From Uloborus plumipes (Eukaryota; Arthropoda; Arachnida; Araneae; Uloboridae): 64,000 nucleotides of DNA. The stretch covers positions 1 to 64,000 of the forward strand of contig JAXGGA010003965.1 of NCBI GenBank assembly GCA_038373865.1. Direction: 5' to 3'. Each line of letters starts with the position of its first letter. The stretch's first letter is position 1. The position numbers were made by a program, and so were the translations under genes. This document shows positions 37,315-49,358 of this stretch, piece by piece. The notes below the pieces were generated by a model. It ran no database searches, was not told the DNA's origin, and saw only the letters and a list, made by a program, of their open reading frames with translations.

Positions 37315-37861
37315 CAGCATTGAAAATAATCGGTCTGATTCTAACGCCGAATTGGGTTATTGAGATAATTTATGTTAGTGCAGTGAATTATTGAAGTCGG
37401 ATTAAATACTTATTCTTAAATACTATGCAACTGCGGTTTTCAGAGACTTATGTTCAAGTAGCCTCTATTGGAGTTTATTGCATCCATTAAAATTTTTGAC
37501 GATTTTAATTGCTAGTCAGCTTGTAGTATTATGGATTGAACTCCCAAGTTTCTTGCTTCAAAAATGCATACCTCGAACTTCGTTCAGACAGATACTTTTA
37601 TTTACTCCATTCAGTTAACTTTTACATGCTGAATAGTGAAATTTAGGTAAAAACACTGTTAATATATTTTTTTTATTATTAGGTCCATAACCCAATAAAA
37701 ACGCAAAGAATCTATCCATTTTTCAATTTTCATTTATTCCTCGATTTTTTAGACTATCAATAAACACATTTTCGGATTATTATTACAGAGTCTTAATAGT
37801 TGTTTCTTTGTTAATAAATCTGAGAAACTTATTCCTGCCTCATGTATATTTTACTCTCTAG

Positions 37862-37902
37862 GCGGGAAGTACTCCAATTATTCGAATTCCGCATTTCTGC
37901 AG
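37862..37902 (+). other. Candidate small Musashi exon (alternative or UTR)
   Basis: A pyrimidine tract and acceptor (TATTTTACTCTCTAG) precede 37862, and a good donor CTGCAG|GTAACA follows 37902, giving a 41-nt exon. A second AG at 37868-37869 would give a 33-nt, phase 0-0 exon reading YSNYSNSAFLQ, which could be joined in frame between the exons at 29254 and 41769. With the 37159 exon included it would be 3'UTR. Evidence is splice signals only; I do not recognise the peptide. Confidence 0.3.
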
Positions 37903-39611
37903 GTAACATACATTTACAAAAAATCAACTCTTTACAAAATGTACTTTTCTCTTTTTCTCTATTTTTTTTCAACTGGACTAAGTACTTAAATTGGTGTATC
38001 ATAACTCTTTATGAATGATATTGGTAGTCCAGGGTCCCCTGCCCCTACCCCTACCACGAAGGTGGTTTACCCTGTAATGGATTGGGGAAGGAAGACCACT
38101 AAGTCTTTTTGAGTTATTGATTCATACTGGGAATTTAAAAGATTTCGTACCCACAACAGATGAAACTCGCAACAATCGCTATTCGTGCGTTTGAGATAGT
38201 TGTGCCGAACCCATAGACCTTCGGCCACTCTTTTAACTGACCGTAGAAGGATGAAAAAGCACGTCGTTTGCATGTTCTTCCACAGCGTTAAAAGGACGAG
38301 CGAAATGTTTTATTCAGCGAAAGTTTTTAAAATTCCCTCATCATAATCGGGCTTAGTTTTCCATATAGTTGTATGAAAGCCAAATCGCTAAAACCTGTTA
38401 CGTGGCGCATGGACGAGGTTCCACTGTAACTGCAATTGGATCTATCTGGAAATCTAACCAAATACTGTTCGAAAGCCAGACAGTAATTGTTTCAAAAACT
38501 TTCACATTCATCCAGCTTCAACTTCCTAGTCATTGAAAACGCGGTTCGAAATTTCAGAACTATTGCTAGATGTAGTCTTTAGCTAACTCCTTAGAGATTT
38601 TTTACTTTCTTATCTCTTTGCAGTATTTGGTCAGATTGATCAGTAGCTTTTCCTTTTTTTTTCAGCCTGCCTTTTTTGCTTTGCTTATGTATTTGTTTCT
38701 TGTCTGTCTTTTTTTTTCTGAAAAGATTATTTCCGCTTTATGTCGTCGTAGATGTAGATTGTCGTCTTTTCCGTTTCGCTTTCTTGCTGCTTTCTGTAGA
38801 TATATATATTGCCTTCTGAAATAATTCTTAATGCTTGCTTGTTTTAAACCAATATATGTTAGTTATATTCTAATTCTTTAAAAAAAATTATAAAACTCGT
38901 ATCGTGATGAGCTTACTTAATTCAATATTCCAATTTTCTTTTTAAAAATAAAGTGCAAATCTGCCATAGAGACAACTTACGTATGAGAAAGAGGACAAAA
39001 CCGTATTCGCATTTAAATTTCATGGATAAATTTGTTGCTCATCATTTTCCGGCATATTATTTTAGTTCTCTTGTGTGACCAATTCGGGTAACTCAACTTT
39101 ATAACGGTAAAATTGATCTGGGGACAATATTTTGTCCTTCCTTTTGATCCTCTGATTTCCTAGCCATTAGCTAAAATGTTTTCCAGGCTCCATTACCGTA
39201 TCACGGAGAACGAAAAATACACTTCGTAAGAGGATAGTTTTCATAATACGAAGTATTTCACGTCTAACAACTTGCTATGAATGTACAAAAATGTTTTCAA
39301 GATTAAACTGGAAGTAATTGTTCTTAGTAATGGAATCAATAACTTAGCTACATAGCAAATGTAGCAATCTATTTTTAATGTTAGAGAAGATAGATATCTA
39401 GGAAGGGTATTCAAAATTTAAAAGCTAGAGAATTGACAAAATCAAGAGTTGCTACTTTAATCAGTTGTCACCAACGAAGATTTCAATTCACACTTCTTTC
39501 TGTCCTTGCCTCTTCATTCTAATGACTTTACACTCATTCAAACAACGAACTACTCATTCTAATTTTCGTGTAATAGAATAAATGTTCAATTATGGACTTG
39601 AGAATAGACTA
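37903..39611 (+). other. Intron or 3' flank, AT-rich
   Basis: A GC-richer patch at about 38025-38100 (GGGTCCCCTGCCCCTACCCC) stands out. No element ends or exon homology recognised. Confidence 0.4.
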
Positions 39612-40120
39612 AAGCGCATGTCACACGTAGCAAAAATCCTTCAACTTTGTTACAACTTCGATGCGCTTCAACCGAAAGAAGTCCATCGAGTTGCCAGGCT
39701 CTCAAAGAGAGAGTTGAATCGGTTAGAAACACAATGCTGACGAGAGAGTTTCTATGAAATAAAGTTTTATAAGTTTTTTAAATAAAAATACGTTGTTAAT
39801 GACTCACCTGAAGTTATTCTCATGTTTTCATCCATGCTATATGATGTCTCCACGTGCACGTTGATATCGCTATAGACGGCCATATTGTTTTTTGACTTCA
39901 TCAGGCCAAAGAATTTATGCCTTCTCATAGGCTAATTTTGCCAGAAAATTGAAGTCTATGCAACTTTTTTGCGAGGAAGAAAAAAAAAGTTGAAGCGAAT
40001 AAGTTAGATACTCTGAAAAGCAATGCACACGGGGATTTTCCGGTTGAAATTGCGCAATCGCGGTTGAAGCGCATCAAAGTTTCAGCAAAGTTGAAGGGAT
40101 TTCGCTACGTGTGATATACC
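39612..40120. mobile_element. TIR transposon remnant / MITE (~510 bp)
   Basis: Inverted ends: TCACACGTAGC at 39621 pairs with GCTACGTGTGA ending at 40114. The match continues inward as ATCCTTCAACTTTG / CAAAGTTGAAGGGAT and GATGCGCTTCAACCG / CGGTTGAAGCGCATC, with small indels, for roughly 60 bp. The outermost bases and the target duplication are unclear, so the limits are approximate. No coding sequence; superfamily undetermined. Confidence 0.65.
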
Positions 40121-40758
40121 AACGCAAGATCATCCGTAGAATTCCCAACTATCTCGTACGCCATCGTCTTCCATATGCAGTCTAAAGAAGAATACAAACA
40201 GTGTGAACTGCAAATGTTATATTTTCTTTAGCCAGAAAAAGAGACGAAGCCAGAAGTGACATCTTAGGTTTGATGGATATGAATTGAATTTATTCTTTTC
40301 TAATATTTTGAATGGAATGTGATTCTGCGTTCATATACATAGATTACAAGTTAATGTCACTGAAAACACTGCATTGAATTACCTTACATTTATAGTAATC
40401 CATTTGAAAACTCAAAGGTTGAGAGTTTGTAATTATCAGTTTACGTGATGCCTTTCAATGTTTTGTTTTCATTTTCTTCTTAAAAAAATGAAAGGTTTTC
40501 TCTAATGTTTATCTTTCATTGCCTCATCAAGTTGGTACAAAAGAACAAGTATGTCATTCAACATTCTGGATTCGCTTATAATAGCGTTCTTTAAAGTTCA
40601 CAAATGTTATGATGAGTCTTTGATTATACTGATATAAAAAATTCACTCAGGAAACTAAATCAACCGTACATTAGGTAGAATTTCTTTTTACTTAATAGTG
40701 TAAGTTTAGGTAAAGAAACTGCGTTATGTTATTGAGACGCCGGTGTAACAGCTTATAA
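40121..40758 (+). other. Intron or 3' flank, AT-rich
   Basis: Nothing recognised between the MITE and the mariner remnant. Confidence 0.5.
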
Positions 40759-40760
40759 TA

Positions 40761-41527
40761 CAGGGTGGTTATAAATTAACGTGAGGTGTTTGGAGCCCTC
40801 TAGCTAGCGAAGTACTGGGCGAAATGTTGTCAAATTACATGGGCGCACATATTAGACCATGGGATTTTGATTCCTGAAATAAAAAAAAAATTACTTTAAA
40901 AAATCGCCCCCAGAGGGAAATATGGTGCTGTAATAGTGTATTGCTATGAATATCGCGCGAAAAAATGCTGTACGAAGCTATTTCGCAAAGAAAAATGATT
41001 GTTATTTGCAAATGAGGTTTAATATGATCGCCGTAGAATTTCCAGTATCGAGTTCGCCCGATCTCAATCCATGTGATTTTTGGTTATGTTTATTGCTGAA
41101 AGGTGTTGTGTATCAAAAACATGTTTCTGATATAGCAAGTTTAAAAGATATTGTAACTTTAAAAGAGTCAGAGAAATCAACTCTGATATATTACGAGCTG
41201 CTGAGGAAAATGTTGTACCTCGTATCCAGTTCTTGCAATTTCACAATGGTGATCATATTGAGCTACATTTATGACAAAAAAGCCATTTTTGCAAATAAAA
41301 TGGATGCATATTTTGTCAGTAGTATTTAATTCTTCGACGGTCAGAGTAATACACTTCCGCAGCGCCAATATTTCCCCTGGTGGCGATTTTTTAAGCTTTT
41401 TTTTTTTATTTCAGAAATCGAAACCCCATGGTCCAATATGTGTGCCCATGAAATTTGACAATGTTTCCCCCAGTACTTCACACGCTAGAGGGCTCCAAAC
41501 ATCTCACATTAATTTATAACCACCGTG
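40761..41527 (+). mobile_element. Deleted mariner-like transposon
   Basis: Long inverted ends, CAGGGTGGTTATAAATTAAC on the left and its near reverse complement on the right, match for about 60 bp and include GGAGCCCTCTAGC and GAAGTACTGGG. TA flanks both ends (40759-40760 and 41528-41529). At 767 bp it is about half the length of a full mariner-type element and retains only the 3' part of the transposase gene. It sits between the GPLIAAAF exon and the last Musashi exon. Confidence 0.88.
40946..41329 (+). pseudogene. Mariner/Tc1-type DDE transposase C-terminal fragment, broken
   Basis: The 127-codon frame carries SPDLNPCDFWL at residues 37-47, the block holding the third catalytic Asp of Tc1/mariner DDE transposases. 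The upstream NIARKNAVRSYF resembles the family's HIAxxVxxLL stretch, and the downstream GVVYQKHVSDIASLKDIV resembles the VYxxxxxxLxxLKxxI stretch. The rest of the catalytic domain and the DNA-binding N-terminus are missing. The family's C-terminal G(G/D)HIE motif appears as GDHIE in a different frame (around 41249-41263), so a frameshift lies just before it and the ORF end is not the natural one. A non-functional remnant inside the 40761-41527 element. Confidence 0.8.
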
Positions 41528-41768
41528 TATATATCGTTTTTTCGTTCTTCTATCTTATTAAGAAGATAACACTGCAATGTCTTTAAATGCTAACACTTTT
41601 ATGTCGCATTTGGCGAACAATTTTCGTTTTATAAGAATGGTAAACATTTTATGCAAAATTACTTTGCATCGTTTCAAGAGTGTATTGTTATCAGTTTCAG
41701 TCATCGGCAAGTATAGCAAAAGTTACAATTCGTTGATATACGTTTTTTTTTCTTTCTCTCCGTTGCAG

Positions 41769-41915
41769 ATTGGATTGCGCTATCACTCAGGTATGGAGGA
41801 AGAGGACAAACGAACTGTGTATGGACAGCCTTGTGTTCTGCAACAAGTGGCACCAGTTCTTGCTTCCCTTTCCTTAGATTTGGTGCCAGAGCGAGCGCAC
41901 TTAATTTGCGGTTGA
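41769..41915 (+). CDS. Rbp6: Downstream Musashi exon: alternative C-terminus or 3'UTR
   Basis: A strong pyrimidine tract (CGTTTTTTTTTCTTTCTCTC) and CGTTGCAG precede 41769. If spliced straight from 29426 or 29435 (phase 0), the reading frame continues for 48 residues, starting IGLRYHSGMEEEDKRTVYGQ and ending ERAHLICG, then TGA at 41913-41915. This would replace GPLIAAAFTNGYH with a charged, unrelated tail. If the 37159-37238 exon is included, this exon is 3'UTR; the stop would then be only 38 nt before an exon junction, too close to be expected to trigger nonsense-mediated decay. The acceptor is convincing; coding use is not, since I recognise no homology. The frames at 41831-42103 and 41980-42345 are not supported. 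Confidence 0.45.
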   Translation: MGLRYHSGMEEEDKRTVYGQPCVLQQVAPVLASLSLDLVPERAHLICG

Positions 41916-44291
41916 ATCCTTACTCTACACACACTCCTCCACCAAAGCATTACTCTACCTGTTACATTTTTGATTATTATTGCCGCTACGTGGACACGAT
42001 CACTTCAACCGGTTTTTTCCTCTTCTTATTTTTAAGCGTGTTTTGTATTATTTGTATGGATATATCTCTGTGTACACAACAACTTACGACCGCCTCGGAC
42101 TGAACTCTCAGAGCGGCCCTTGTTCCGTTGTTTCTTCCTTGCAAAACCCGAGGAACTTTTATTACTACTACTATATATTGTGTGCTTCTTATTATTATAC
42201 TGGAATACATGTGTATATGCGTGTGCGTCTGCATGCGCACACACATATATATTTATCGACTATTATATACACTCCCGATGGACAACCTTTAAACTATCAA
42301 AATTGCAAATCTATAAATATATATATAAATATATATATATTTTAAGAGTAGTTCCACGTTGTCGTTGTTAATTGTACCGTGTTCTCCAAAGAAACGCTTT
42401 TGGTTGCCGTTATTGAACTGTGAAATTTAATGTTATCTTTGTGTTAACACTGCTTAAGCTTTTGGAAGAAAGAATTGCATTTACCTGGGTTTTATAAATA
42501 GAAATCCATCACCATTAAAGAGAACCAGAGGCCTTCAGCATTGCAAACAACGAATTCCAATTGCTGTAACTTATTTATTACTATTATACCACTGACGCTT
42601 ATACTTAGAAAGCAGCTTGCCTTTGTTCCGCGTGCTCTTTTGGTCGCACGTTCGCTGAGTTTTTTGTATCTACTTATGCATTTAGCCAAGTGTACACATG
42701 TTTCATTTCAATGAAACCCTGTCGCCGTCTTCATTCATTGCTGCCCACTTTTTATTGCCGCCGGAATTCTGCCGACGACCTATTTCTTTTTTTCGGAATT
42801 AATGAATTTATTTCATATTATTATTTTGATGATTGTTACATACTCTATATCAATATCTTTTGTAAATCATCGCGTATTTGAGTTTGAAGAAAAAAAAATC
42901 TTATTTCAAAATTATTCTATGTGAGTTGTTCACTTCCTTGAAATTTGTAAAATCTGTATCAAATAAGTTTACCTCCCCTTTTGCTGCTTCATCTTAGGTT
43001 AATTTCAGCTATGAATTGCACACTCAAATTTGTTGTTACATCTTAAACTTAAAAATAATCATATATATTTCTTGTAAAACATGTTGAACATTAAATTTTG
43101 CATGCATAAGATTTAAGATTAGTTACATTCTTAAGATGCAATAAATCTAAGTTTTCGTTCAAATAATTGTTTCTTACTGTACTTAATTTTAATTATATTT
43201 TTTAAATTAAAGCATTCAAAAATTTTTTGAATTATAACTGAAAATTTATTTAATGCAAAAATTTATACAACTTTTAAAAAAGTATTTTTAATCGAAATTA
43301 TTGCTTTTGTTACTTTTGTTTTGTATAGAAATAATTATCAATAATAATTTCACTTGGTTTAACGAAAACGGTTACGAAACATTTTATTAATCTTCCATTT
43401 AAATATGGTATATAATGTTATACACAGAAACAAAATGTAATGAAGCAATAAAACTTGTGCCGGTGAAAAAGGAGTTAATTATGTTGCTTGTTAGTACTTT
43501 TTATTGAGACATTTTTGGCGTGAAAAATAGATATTACTATTTTCTGCATTAGGTTTAGATATTTATTTTGCATGCATTGTCAAAAATCGAATGATTTCAT
43601 TTGTGACGTTTATTTAATGGAAAAAATTTTCTGTGATACTTTAAACTTTTTTGCTGATCATTGAACAAAAAAAATAGTTATATTTCATTGCTACAAAGTG
43701 CATTTTTATATATTTCTCGTTTCCCAAATCAAGATCCATTATTGCAAATTCAGATTTAATTTTTTAGATTTCATTCGTGTTTTTTCTCCTAGATTTTACA
43801 TAGATTTCCTTTCACTGAAAGATCTGAGCATTATATCGTTTCATCATTGATCCTACCTTATTACTACTTAACACTGGCAATATTACATTAATCGCTGCCT
43901 TGCTTACAACGTCTTGCTATCTTGCACTTGCAATAATACTTTTTGTGAAATTTGTATTTTTATTACATGTTCCTCTGAGAATGAATTGAGTACTCTTTAA
44001 AATACTCTTTTTGCGTTGAAAATGGAGTTTGCTTATTTTTTATTATTGCTTGCAATGTACTTATTGTATTGAGTAAATATAGCAAATATTTTTAAAAAGA
44101 AATTTGAATGCAAATAAAATATAATAAATGTTTTGCAAAAATTCAACTTATTGCAATATGTTAATAATAAATACTCTGCATTGTGGAATTACAAATTTTT
44201 AACCCTTTATTTTAGCGCTAAACAATCTACACTTTTTCTAGCGTTTGACTTTGATTTATTTCTTATTCTTGCTTAGAATGTACGCTTACTG
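41916..44291 (+). other. Probable 3'UTR and flank of the Musashi gene
   Basis: Less AT-rich at first, then increasingly AT-rich. It contains an (AT)n stretch at 42312-42341. The first AATAAA hexamers after the exon acceptor are at 43140-43145 and 43447-43452, either of which could end the transcript. Long AU-rich 3'UTRs are usual for Musashi-type genes. No other gene recognised. Confidence 0.4.
43140..43145 (+). terminator. Candidate poly(A) signal after the last Musashi exon
   Basis: First AATAAA downstream of the exon starting at 41769; another is at 43447-43452. Chance occurrence is likely in AT-rich DNA, so this is only a candidate. Confidence 0.25.
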
Positions 44292-44510
44292 CTGATAATG
44301 TAATGACTTGAATCTAATTAAAAACGGTAATACTTTATAAAAAGCTTGAATTAATCACCTGAATCTGATAATGTAATGACTTGAATCTAATTAAAAACGG
44401 AAATAGTTTATAGAAAGCTTGTATTAATCACCTGAATCTGATAATGTAATGACTTGAATCTAATTAAAAACGGAAATAAGTTATAAAAAGCTTGAATTAA
44501 TCACCTGAAT
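44292..44510. repeat. Three tandem copies of a 73-bp unit
   Basis: Copies start at 44292, 44365 and 44438, each exactly 73 bp, beginning CTGATAATGTAATGACTTGA and containing CTAATTAAAAACGG and AAGCTTG(A/T)ATTAATCACC. Only a few substitutions separate the copies, so the duplication is recent. No ORF and no hairpin. Confidence 0.92.
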
Positions 44511-47500
44511 CTCTCTCCTGACCTAATTTCTTGAAATAAATAACTGAAATGTAAGCAGATAAATTTTAAGTGATATAGAAAATGCTTTAAACTCATATTC
44601 CAAAACCATGTAAAGAAAAAAAAAATGTATTTCTTTTAGTTAAAATTTGAAAAATTCATTTTTAATTTCAAAGAGAAAAAAAACTTGAAATGTTCAAACC
44701 ACTCTTACTTTGATTGATTATTAACACAAGAAACTTACTGCTTGAATCTTTGCATATGCAGATATTTTGCTATAATTTCTATGCGTTATGTTTGTCTAAT
44801 AAAAAAAATAACTAATCAGCAGCAAAAGTATATACTTTTGTTTGATAGATAAAAATTTTTTAACTGAGTGGAAATATTTCCTAGCAGTTTGTATTTATTA
44901 TAACATGTTGTAAAAATATGAATTTAAAAGTGTAAAATACCAGATGCAATTGCTTCTAAATTTATCTATAGTCTAGTTAATATTACATGGGCTTCCTATA
45001 GTAATTTTAGCATTTGGACAAGAAACTGTTTTTAACGCGTGCTTCATTGTTTTATTAAAGTTGCTTTTAGTATTTTATGGTATACAATCATAACTATAAA
45101 ATTATTTATCGATAATTTTTTCATTCGGTTTGATTTCTATCTGAATTGTTGCACTTGTTTTGCCTTATTTATACCTAGTTGACGTTATTTGCTTAATAAT
45201 TGTGGTTTTCTTGATTTTTAAAGTTATTGGTATGAAATTGTTTTGACTGTTAAATTACCTCTTTCAAATAATTTGAAAATGAATAGAAAATATAAGCAAA
45301 AGGAAAAAAAAACTATTTTAATGAATATTTTTTGCTATAAGTCATTGTAACTTAATTAGAAATGTACATTTTAGATGTAAATTCTACAAATTTTATTATG
45401 GAATTTCTTTTTTAAGAATTGAAATGCTGATGCACATTACCTGCAACCATTTTTAAATGCGTATATGTGATTTATCATTACAATTTCTATGGGAATAAAG
45501 CATGAAACTGTTCAGGAATTGAGCACATACAATACTAGGCAGCATATTTAAGTCTGGTGAAATACCTGTTACATAATCATGTTCCTGTGGCTAAAAATAA
45601 AAAGGTCAATTTTAAGTCCCTTAAACTAAATTTCTCAAAAACTTTCGCCTGTTAAATAATATTTACTTAAAGCTCCCAGTGGCTTTCGAAAAACTTATAA
45701 AGAAGCTATAAAACTTACTTTTAGGCAACAAATGAATTTACTTTTTAAATTGTTAATAACAAACCCTATAAAGAGTTCCAAATGCTGTTAACAATGGCAA
45801 TGAAATTGCATCCTTTTCCCTATTAATCACAATCTCTATTATTTCTTAATGCTCACACTTTTGCGGTAAGTTTTTTGAAATTATGTAATCAAATTTAGGT
45901 GGTAAAATTTTGTTAACGAATACTGTAAAATGAATCAAAATTATCTTTTTATGTTCGCTTTTATATTGTGTTAGAAATACATACGGCTCATTTTAGATTC
46001 AAATGTTATTCAACGCGCTAGCACTGGAATGATTCTTATACTATTAATTGTTAGTTTGGAATTGTTTAATTGATCCTGACTGTAATACCTGAGCGTAGAC
46101 TTAAATGCAAGTTTAACACATGTAAATAAAATTTAAAAACTTAATGTGGCTAAGTGCCAAAGTATACAAATAGTAAGATATTTGTTTGCAATCAAGGAAA
46201 TGCTATTTCAACCCAAGGGACACGCGCACCAAAGTCCTATTCTAACAAGTTATTGTGAAATTACGAAAACAATTTATTTATTATTGAAATTTCTATTTTA
46301 TTATCATAAAATTGGACAGGAAGTCTGTTCTGAGAAAATACACTATTCCTCAATTTGCTCTTTTCCTTTTCAGTTTCAATCTTCATTTCCACATTTTGTC
46401 TTCGTTGCCTTTGTCAACGTAAAAATTTCCACGCTAGAAATAATTGTGACTTTTTTAGCATCGATGTACATTAAGATTGTGTATGTTTTTGTCGAACTTG
46501 TGTCTTGTTTTAAAAGAAAATACACATTTCATCTCTTTTTTAAACTTTTGTTACACTCTCGTTCACTACTTGTAGCACAAAAGTTGGCCCGAAATTCATT
46601 GGAGACTTCGTAACTGCAAATGAGTTCAATATCCTTTAATTTTGCTCAAATATTATATTTTGAATATTTAACGCATGTTAACTTTATAAATCTTTCCCAA
46701 ATCAGTGTGCTTGCTTTTTAATTATAGCGATATATATGCACTCTAACCATTATAAAATAACCTTAAAATGTTAATTAAATTGCATTTTTTTTTTTTTTTT
46801 GGTTTTCATTAGATTTTAAGCTTTTGAATAATGTATCGATGCTTAATGTGCGTTTAAACTGCAGTTTATATTTTTTAATGAATTCTTGGAAACATTTTTA
46901 AACTCTTAAAACCTTGCAGGATGTTGTTTATGTATGTTTCTGAATGCTAAACACTTTCATAATTCGTTTGTTTGACATGTGTATCCACAAGGTCTGATTA
47001 TAAGACGGTTCTCTATGGCATTGGGTCCTCAAATTTTCACGGCCCCTATGAGGAATAGTTTTCTATCACACATTGAGGTGAATTTAAAAAGTTTAGCATT
47101 CAGCAATTGCCTTAAGTATTATTATTAATTTATAACTTTACTACTATTATTTATTAAACAATATTAGTATTTTTAAATCAAATTACTATTTATTTATATA
47201 TAACTTTGAAATCATATGCACCATGACCTTCATAGGCTGAAATTCTTAAGATGGGCTTCGAGCTAGTACTCGGCCATGGGCTTCAATTTACGGTAATTGG
47301 TCCCAGTGTATCCATTTTTTTTTCCTATTACATTTTTAAAATCGTTATTCATTTAATTTCAAAAAAACGGTTATTGATTTTTTATTAATTTAATACTTGA
47401 GACCTGAGTTTATGACTTGATTTCACTTGAACACAAAATTATGTTATTTGAGCTTCGCATGTTTTGTTTATTCCTACTGCAGTCCAGCCTCAACGCGTTT

Positions 47501-49112
47501 AGGTACTCTGAGCTCATGCAGTGAACGTTTGCACCGAACTTCATTGAAGTAAACGTCTTTCAGAAATAAATGAATAAAAATCCGTGTTTCTGGCCAACTT
47601 CTAATAATAGTCGTGTTGTGTGTGACGGGAGTGTGAAGCCAATCTTGTTTCTAACTTCGCAGCAATAATCTCCGTGAACTGACTCATAGCCACGTGACAT
47701 TAGACTTGTATTTAAATGCGCTTTGTGTGCTATATGGAATGGAAACTTAAGTGTCGCTTTGTCGAAATGTTTTTATCTTATATTTAAAAGTTTACTAAAT
47801 GCGTATATATATACATACATATACACATTAACTATGTATTTTGTGGTTTGTTATTTTCTGATCTTGTGTGTATTCCAAAGTTTGTTCCATGCTAACAATG
47901 TTTCGTGTTTTCTTCCAACTGAGATGCCCTTAGAAAGCTAGAATTCTAATTCCGTTCCTTCCAAATTTTCAGCACCCAAGGCAATACTGAGTCTAGAATT
48001 AACCTTTTTTGTCGCTGTTTTGAGCGATATATGTCAAAGGAAAAAAAACCTCTTAGTGTCATATTCAAGCTAATGGGGTTCAATCTTGTACATGTGTATT
48101 GTGTGAACACTTCAACCGTAGCTGTTAGTTAAAAACAAGTAGCTCCTAGTTCTGGACTGACGTTTAGACGGACGCGCCGTTCGTGAGAAGAGCAATAGAT
48201 TTTCCCCGCTGTTTCGTGATGTGTACAGTTGTTATTCGAAGGAAAACAAAATTTTTTGACCTGTTTCATATTTGTTATATAAATATATATATAATATATA
48301 TATATACATTATAAATAATATATGTTTGTATTGCACAGTCGGAGAATGTCATTTCGTTCGCTAAAAGATGTCCGCTCTTATATATTTTAAGAGTTAAATG
48401 AATTTTAAAATCTGCAAAGAAACATTACCAATTACTAAATATAGTTGTTCAACACAAGTTTTAAGAAGTTCTCTCGTCCTCGATAAAGAATATAAGAAGG
48501 GAGTTATATCATATTCCTTTTAATGACATAACACGAAAAAAAAAGGTCGTAATTAAGTATGAGAAAGAGTTATTTTAAATGAATAAAAATTAAAACCGTG
48601 TTTCAACTGCGACACTATAAGACATATGTAAAGCAGGCTATTGTAAAAATTAAATCTACTCAAAATGAAACTATGTGAAATAGTCGAATATTCCTTTAAA
48701 ACCAGGAGGTTTAGTTTAAACCCGGAGAATTATTTTAATGTATATAAATTCTAATCATCGTAGGATTTTTCGTTTTCTTCTTTTAAATGAACACTGAAAT
48801 CAAAATTAATTTATCGTTCAATGCTTGTTTCAGAAAATCTACTAAAATGCTGTAAAATTTTTTACTGAAGCTCATTACATGTTTATGATTGTCTAAAACT
48901 CAAAAAAAAAAAAAAAATTTATTAAAAGATAACGTGATGACAAAGCTCGACTGCATATACATGCATATATGTATATGTATATACATCTTGCTGTGTGTAA
49001 CTATTTGCCGACTTTGTTTTTTTTATTTTGGCTTACGCTTTTTGTGTTTGTATCTCACGCCTTTCAGTTCTGTGACCGTGTCCTTTTAGGATTTTGAGTG
49101 TAGCAGCAGGTT
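44511..49112. other. AT-rich intergenic or 3'UTR sequence
   Basis: AT-rich with microsatellite-like tracts: TA/CA at 47803-47828, (AT)n at 48275-48323, and CATATA/TATGTA at 48952-48986. The largest frame (46146-46613, 155 codons) has no recognisable motif and ordinary AT-rich composition. No RNA gene or bounded transposon recognised. Confidence 0.45.
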
Positions 49113-49358
49113 TGGCACTAGAGTAACCTATTGACCGTATATCGGGAATATTAAAGAATAATTTTTGATTTATAAAAAAGTTGAAGTATTTTTTGGAGCC
49201 CAGCTCCAATTATCGTGATTAAAATAATGCCCTTATCGACCTATTTTTCCAAGAATTCTAAAGAAAAAAAGAAGAATCTAAAAAATTTTAAATTCCAATC
49301 ATTCCTCTTAAGATTGGTCCTTAAGATACATCGAAGTTTTGAAGTTACTCTAGTGCCA
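49113..49358. mobile_element. Small TIR element (246 bp)
   Basis: Perfect 15-bp inverted ends: TGGCACTAGAGTAAC at 49113 and GTTACTCTAGTGCCA ending at 49358. The interior is AT-rich and non-coding. No clear target duplication, so the superfamily is undetermined. Confidence 0.7.

Noticed and set aside
41831..42345. Two overlapping plus-strand frames downstream of the last exon acceptor
   Set aside because: Neither is in phase with the Musashi reading frame, and both contain low-complexity AT repeats.
46146..46613. 155-codon frame
   Set aside because: AT-rich, Phe/Leu/Ile-heavy frame with no motif and no nearby splice or promoter signals.
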